Shown here piece after piece: positions 7,544 through 11,060 of a DNA stretch of 11,060 nucleotides. This DNA comes from Ophiosphaerella korrae (taxonomy: Eukaryota; Ascomycota; Dothideomycetes; Pleosporales; Phaeosphaeriaceae). The position numbers and the translations under genes are program-made. The stretch lies in assembly GCA_028456385.1 (NCBI GenBank), contig JALNQF010000918.1, positions 1 through 11,060 on the forward strand, read 5' to 3'. Numbering within the stretch: position 1 is the first letter of the stretch; each line of letters starts with the position of its first letter. The notes below the pieces were generated by a model. The model made no database searches and was not told where the DNA came from. It saw only the letters and a program-made list of their open reading frames with translations.

Positions 7544-7748
7544 GCCTAGACGTAAGAATAAGTATAATAAATATATACTCTATAAAAAAGATACTAGATA
7601 CGTTATAGGAACTATAAACGTTTATATAAATATACACCTTATAAGCTCTACTATTATTTGTAGAAACTATATAAGGAGAATACTTAGGATTTAACTTAGA
7701 GGAAGTATAATAAGAGTAAAGAAATATTTTAATACTATTACGTAACAC
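7518..7748 (-). pseudogene. Minus-strand open frame with a degraded counterpart in element B
   Basis: 76 codons, rich in Tyr, Ile and Ser, with no recognisable domain. B's plus strand at about 8825-9045 gives a related but stop-containing frame: KIFLYSYYT versus KMFLYTRYT, SIFFIEY versus GISLVEY, and RESY versus RASY at the end. Several Tyr could be former Cys. It lies directly upstream, on the same strand, of the antisense frame ending at 7196 and in a different frame, so it may be the N-terminal part of the same broken gene. By itself it is more likely a remnant than a live gene. Confidence 0.3.
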
Positions 7749-7875
7749 GTAATTAGTAAGAAGATATTAATAACGTATAGAAGAAATAACTATAAAGAGT
7801 AATAAGGAGCTAGAAATTAATAAAGAGAGTAGGCTAATAACCTTAGCTCTAGGATAGATAAACAAGGACCTACTT

Positions 7876-7889
7876 AGAGGAAGAGATAG
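7876..7889 (+). other. Polypurine tract of element A
   Basis: AGAGGAAGAGATAG directly abuts the 3' LTR's TGTTAC. It is all purine except one T, which could be a RIP change of C. It would prime plus-strand DNA synthesis. Element B has a similar tract at 8685-8699. Confidence 0.8.
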
Positions 7890-8321
7890 TGTTACGATAG
7901 TAATAAAAGAAATATAGATAGAACTAATTAGCCCTATAACTAAAGGATTAAGTTCTTATAAATATAAAGAATACGAACTTAATTAGGAAACTATATATAA
8001 TTAGGATACCTAAAAGGTAATCTATAATCTATAGGCTCTTAGCAATAATAGATTATAGATTAAGGTAATCTATAATCTATTGTTCTTAGTAGTAATAGAT
8101 TAATAGATTAGGGCAAGTATATAGTTAGTAGCGATGCGCATTATTAAGATAGTATTAGTAATTTAATTATTAACTATAAGCGATAATATAAAGATAGTTG
8201 CGAAATATCTTTTATTATTTATAGCCTATTGTAGATTATAACATAAGCTTTTATTATTACTTCTTAATCTACTAATACCTATTTAGGCTATTAGGAAGTT
8301 AACCCTAGTAAGCCTATTATA
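7890..8321 (+). repeat. 3' LTR of element A
   Basis: Same length and ends as the 5' LTR (TGTTAC ... CTATTATA), 15 transitions apart by hand count and no indels. It carries the same iterated 15-bp units, at 8018-8032, 8048-8062 and 8066-8080. It is slightly more mutated than the 5' copy: 11 of the 15 differences have T or A here. Its end at 8321 is fixed by the following target duplication. Confidence 0.92.
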
Positions 8322-8326
8322 GTATT
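8322..8326. repeat. Right target-site duplication of element A
   Basis: GTATT, paired with ATATT at 1276-1280. Immediately after it, element B's interrupted LTR resumes at 8327. Confidence 0.8.
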
Positions 8327-8684
8327 AATCTATAATAACTATAAATAATAGAAGATGTTTTGTAATTGTCTTGTATTAGCGTTCTATAGTTAATAGATTG
8401 AATTACTAATACTATCTTAATAATGCGTATTACTACTAACTATATACTTATATTTCTTAGCTAGCTTTATACTTTGTATTTACTAAGATTATAAATTACA
8501 AATTTATTACGTATTTAGCTTTGTACTTTGTATTTACTAAGATTACAAATTGTAAATTTATTACGTATCTCTATTATAGTTAGTTTCCTAGTTAAGTTTA
8601 TTACCTTATAGGTTGTATATACTATTATTATCTATAGTAGGGCTAATTAGCTCTAATTAGCTTTCTCTTGTTATAGCTATAACA
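8327..8684 (-). repeat. Right fragment of element B's 3' LTR
   Basis: Continues the LTR cut at 1280. Reverse-complement homology to A's LTR is clear at 8345-8455 (complement of gtatatagttagtag...gcattattaagatag) and at 8580-8684 (complement of the first ~100 LTR bases, ending ATAACA, that is TGTTAT on the minus strand). With 1192-1280 the LTR is about 447 bp. The middle differs from A's LTR and holds a 54-bp duplication. Confidence 0.85.
8463..8570. repeat. 54-bp tandem duplication inside B's LTR
   Basis: 8463-8516 and 8517-8570 are nearly identical (each begins agcttt-tactttgtattt and ends ttattacgtat). The differences visible are A/G and T/C transitions, so the duplication predates at least part of the mutation. 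It occupies the position where A's LTR has its 15-bp palindromic units. Confidence 0.85.
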
Positions 8685-8699
8685 CTATTCTCCTCTTTA
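8685..8699 (-). other. Polypurine tract of element B
   Basis: The complement reads TAAAGAGGAGAATAG immediately before the LTR's TGTTAT, parallel to A's tract. It proves that the split LTR is B's 3' LTR and fixes B's orientation. Confidence 0.75.
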
Positions 8700-9337
8700 G
8701 GTAAGTTTTTATTCCTCTATCCTAGGGCTAAGGTTATTAGTCTAGTTTCTTCGTTTATTTCTAATTCCTTATTACTCTCTATATCTTCTTGTTTCTAACG
8801 TAATAAACTTCTCCTTATTACTTAGGTTACTTATAATAAGGTTAAAATGTTTCTTTATACACGTTATACTTAACTAAAACTTACTTATCTTATATCTTTA
8901 AAGGATAGTAAATACTATAATAAGTATATTCTTACTAATATCTAGTATAAGTATATACCTTTAGGTATTTCTCTTGTAGAGTATAAGTATTTAATTTCTA
9001 TATAGTTTCTTCCTACTAAGTTGTATAGGGCAAGCTATTAACTAGGCTTAAGAGATACTATTATTATAGCTTATAGAAGCTAAAGCTAAGTATAAGCTAA
9101 CTCTTTATAAGCTAGTAGATCTTTATTCTTATATTAAGTGTTTTTATAAGATAAAGGCCTATAATAACGCTAAATTATCTAAATAGTCTTGTACCTTAGA
9201 GGCTAAGATAGACTTTAAAGATACTATAGAGGCTACTCTAGCTTCTATTATATTAGGTGTTCCTAACACCTCTTAGTTTAGCGCTAGTAGCGTTAATTTT
9301 CTTAGTTTACTACTAAGTAGTTTAGAGAGTTTTAATT
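8685..9337. other. 3' non-pol region of element B
   Basis: About 0.65 kb between B's polypurine tract and the end of pol, homologous to 7201-7889 of A (reverse complement) but with small indels. 8685-8778 aligns closely with A 7796-7889. 9010-9342 carries the antisense frame. The plus strand here reads with fewer stops than pol does on its own strand. Confidence 0.65.
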
Positions 9338-9342
9338 TTAGA
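9010..9342 (+). pseudogene. Antisense reading frame of element B, counterpart of the frame in A
   Basis: Plus strand, codons starting at positions congruent to 1 mod 3. From GQAIN (9028-9042) through IEAKAKYK (9073-9096), YKIKAYNNAKLSK, LEAKIDFKDTIEATLAS and IILGVPNT to LLLSSLESFNF (ending near 9342). Between IEAKAKYK and VPNT there is only one stop in about 65 codons, far fewer than in pol. It aligns codon for codon with A's minus-strand frame at 7196-7543, apart from about eight extra codons in A. The product looks helical and charged; function unknown. It runs convergently into pol's 3' end. Confidence 0.5.
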
Positions 9343-9487
9343 ACTCTTCTAGTTTCTTAGAGTAGTTAAAGTTATCTTCTAGTTCTTATATCTTATCCTA
9401 TAGTTTTCTTTATTTATTAGTTCTTATCTATTTTACTAAGTAATAGTTCCTACTATTATAGAACTAGTATACTAAGATTTTTTTAAC
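9341..9487 (-). pseudogene. Chromodomain of element B
   Basis: From 9487 down: VKKILVY-FYNSRNYYLVK-I..., ending ELEDNFNYSKKLEEF. Same length (49 codons) as A's chromodomain, with the Trp after YLVK again a stop. It would bind methylated histones and target integration. Confidence 0.82.
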
Positions 9488-10039
9488 TTCTTATTCCTCT
9501 TATTTTCTATACGTATTTGTTTTGTATACTAGTAGTTCTACTTCTTATAGTACTTTCTCTAGTAGTACTATATAGAATATTAGGTGTATCCTTATTTTAT
9601 TTAGTAGCTTTAATTTAAATATAACTAGTGTAACTTTTTTTTTAATCTTATATAGTCTAATCTTTACGTAATCTAGTTTTAAACTTAGTTATTTACTTTT
9701 AATATTTTTCTATACTAACTATACTTTTTCTCTTTTTCTAAATTAAGGTCCCTCTTTATATTTTTTATTATAGTACTTTACTATACAATTATATAGGAAC
9801 TTAGTATCCTATCTTAGTTAGTTATGTATTTCTTTTATACTATTTGTAAAGTTTTCTCCTCTTAGAGTCTAAGACTTTATATCTCTTAGTATTTAATATA
9901 CGTTAGGGTTAAATCTATAGTTTATAAAAAAAAGTAATACTTTTATTATTTTGTTCTTTGCGCTATTATATACTAGCTATACTATAGGTAGTAATTATAC
10001 CTAATTATTCTAATTATAATTAAGGTAGTATCTTAAGTA

Positions 10040-10600
10040 TTGTTCTACTATCTAGTTTATACACTCTAATTATCTATCTATTTGTAGATAATACGCTATT
10101 AATATTTAATATTGTATTCCTAATTGCGCTATTATTATTCTCTATAGTTTTAATATAAATTGTACGTCTCTATCTATAATAATTTTATCTAGGATGCTAT
10201 ACTAGCTAATTATAGTCTCTAGGACCTAATATATAGCTACTTCTATCTTACTTTTTTCTTTATATAGTCTAAAGTATAAATACTTTATAAGCTTATCTAC
10301 TATTATTATAATTCTATTATATTTAACTCCTAATATTAGGTCTTTTAACTTAGGTAACTTTATAATAAAGTCTATTATTATAACTTCTTAGAAGTGTTCT
10401 AGTACTTTAACTAGTTATAGTATTCTATAAAGTATATATCTATTATGTTTATTTCTATAATATTTTATATAGTCTTGTAGTACTTCTTTTACTAGTTATC
10501 TTACTTTTAGTATATAGTAGTCTTTTAAAAGCCTATTTAGTATTTTCTTAATTTTCTAGTATCTATATACTAGTAATTTGTAGAATTGTTATATAAATTC
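10040..10600 (-). pseudogene. Integrase of element B
   Basis: HHCC finger with first bases at 10582, 10561, 10471 and 10462; all four ligands are now Tyr, with the same H-X6-H-X29-C-X2-C spacing as A. DDE core: Asp at 10372-10370 (IDFIIKLPK), Asp at 10174-10172 (IDRDVQF) and Glu at 10066-10064 (LECIN), spacing D-X65-D-X35-E, identical to A. The catalytic acids survive although the frame has stops. Confidence 0.9.
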
Positions 10601-11060
10601 TCTCTATATTTTTCTTAGAATATATATTCTTCTATAAGCTTTTGCTAATCTTTCTTAGATCTCTAGTTTTTCTATTTCTTTAGAGGTTTTTGCGTTTCCT
10701 CTTAAATCTATTCTTCTAGCTTACTACTTATTCTTTTAAGTATAGCAGCTATTCTAGGTATATTTAGGACTAAATATCTATCTTTGTTCTTAACTAGAAC
10801 TATACTAGTAGTATTTACTTCTTTCTATAAATCTAGTCTTCTACTAAGAGCGTTTATAAACTAATTATCTTTCTCTTTTATATATATAATTTTAAGGTTA
10901 TATATTAATAAGTATTCTTACTATCTTATATAGTATTATAATAAGTCTTTATTTAGTATAAATTTTATAAAATTCTTATAGTTTATATAGACTTTTGTTT
11001 AATACTTTACTTTTTATAAGTATACTCTCTATTACTTAAATACTTTATAGATTACTAGTA

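Larger units (their letters stand above)
7201..7889. other. 3' non-pol region of element A
   Basis: About 0.69 kb between the chromodomain stop and the 3' LTR, long for a Ty3/gypsy element. It contains a short tandem repeat (7231-7255), an antisense reading frame shared with element B (7196-7543), a minus-strand open frame (7518-7748), a block conserved with B (7796-7889) and the polypurine tract. The sense strand is less A-rich and more T/C-rich in 7300-7530 than pol is, as expected if the coding strand there is the complement. Confidence 0.65.
1281..8321 (+). mobile_element. Element A: complete, RIP-inactivated Ty3/gypsy LTR retrotransposon (chromovirus)
   Basis: A 7,041-bp element bounded by 432-bp LTRs (1281-1712 and 7890-8321, exact offset 6,609, no indels) and a 5-bp target duplication. 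Domain order is Gag, two CCHC knuckles, protease, RT, RNase H, integrase, chromodomain; integrase after RNase H defines Ty3/gypsy and the C-terminal chromodomain the chromovirus branch. A polypurine tract precedes the 3' LTR. The sense strand is strongly A-rich over T and G over C. Death was by C:G to T:A transitions only; the whole gag-pol frame keeps register over 5.4 kb. The element sits inside the 3' LTR of a related element, B, of opposite orientation. It cannot encode its own products but could be mobilised or serve as a RIP/heterochromatin target. Confidence 0.95.
8327..11060 (-). mobile_element. Element B: Ty3/gypsy retrotransposon, minus strand, 3' half, RIP-degraded
   Basis: Together with 1192-1280 this is the 3' end of a second chromovirus related to A but oppositely oriented. 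From left to right: the rest of the 3' LTR (to 8684), polypurine tract, 3' non-pol region, chromodomain, integrase, and RNase H at the edge. Base composition mirrors A (T-rich and C over G on the plus strand). The pol frame keeps register throughout (minus codons with first base congruent to 1 mod 3). RT, gag and the 5' LTR should lie beyond 11060. B differs from A by more than RIP (other LTR repeats, small indels in the 3' region), so it is a distinct copy or subfamily. Confidence 0.9.
9338..11060 (-). pseudogene. pol 3' part of element B, RIP-degraded, partial
   Basis: Minus-strand frame ending with TAA at 9340-9338 after KKLEEF, the same place as A's stop. It covers the end of RNase H (AFK/VFK region at the window edge), integrase, a GPY/F-like module and chromodomain, aligned to A 5480-7200 without frameshift. 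In-frame TAA/TAG are numerous. The upstream part (RT, protease, gag) lies beyond 11060. Confidence 0.9.

Noticed and set aside
7518..7748. The 76-codon minus-strand open frame as an intact independent gene.
   Set aside because: It lies inside a dead element, has no recognisable domain, and its counterpart in B has stops. Kept only as a possible remnant upstream of the antisense frame.
7201..7889. An envelope-like gene after pol, making the element an errantivirus-type retrovirus.
   Set aside because: No signal peptide, fusion-like or membrane-anchor pattern is evident in a sense frame, and the best conserved frame is on the opposite strand. The chromodomain places the element with chromoviruses, which lack env.
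530..11060. Very high A+T content as mitochondrial DNA or a centromere core.
   Set aside because: The sequence resolves into nuclear-type transposable elements with RIP signatures; no mitochondrial genes or satellite arrays are seen.
1..11060. tRNA, rRNA or other structured RNA genes.
   Set aside because: None recognised on either strand in this reading; the A+T-rich hairpins seen belong to LTR repeats.

Overview
The window is a nest of dead transposable elements in what looks like the genome of a RIP-active filamentous ascomycete (Pezizomycotina; a Dothideomycete would fit, but that is inference). The first ~500 bases have ordinary, balanced composition. From about 730 to the right edge almost everything is very A+T-rich, full of TAG/TAA and CTA/TTA, nearly devoid of CCA/TGG and TGA, and shows only C-to-T / G-to-A type differences between repeat copies. 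This is the footprint of repeat-induced point mutation (RIP). No intact gene is certain anywhere in the window.

Layout. (1) 1-357: unique-looking flank with a short open frame on each strand, neither recognised. (2) 358-1191: the 3' end of a Tc1/mariner, Fot1/pogo-like DNA transposon lying on the minus strand, with its probable terminal repeat at 360-400 and the transposase C-terminus read from 1191 down to the stop at 512-514. (3) That transposon is broken at 1191/1192 by a Ty3/gypsy LTR retrotransposon, element B, on the minus strand. B's 3' LTR is itself split: 1192-1280 on the left and 8327-8684 on the right. (4) What splits it is a complete Ty3/gypsy chromovirus, element A, on the plus strand, 1281-8321 (7,041 bp). 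A has 432-bp LTRs at 1281-1712 and 7890-8321 and a 5-bp target duplication (ATATT / GTATT) at 1276-1280 and 8322-8326. (5) 8685-11060: the 3' half of B on the minus strand (polypurine tract, 3' non-pol region, chromodomain, integrase, end of RNase H), running off the right edge. The order of events is therefore DNA transposon, then B, then A, then RIP.

Element A keeps one uninterrupted register of codons (frame 1, about 1774-7200) through Gag, two CCHC zinc knuckles, a long spacer, aspartic protease, reverse transcriptase, RNase H, HHCC + DDE integrase, a GPY/F-like module and a C-terminal chromodomain. Point mutation alone killed it: dozens of in-frame TAA/TAG at former Gln/Trp codons, Cys and His turned to Tyr, and catalytic Asp turned to Asn in protease and RT. 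The integrase DDE triad itself survives with D-X35-E spacing in both A and B.

The least ordinary signal is between the end of pol and the polypurine tract. Both A and B carry about 0.65 kb there with a shared reading frame on the strand opposite to pol (7196-7543 minus in A; 9010-9342 plus in B), conserved in residues and even in the positions of RIP-made stops. It may be the remains of an antisense accessory gene carried by this retrotransposon family.
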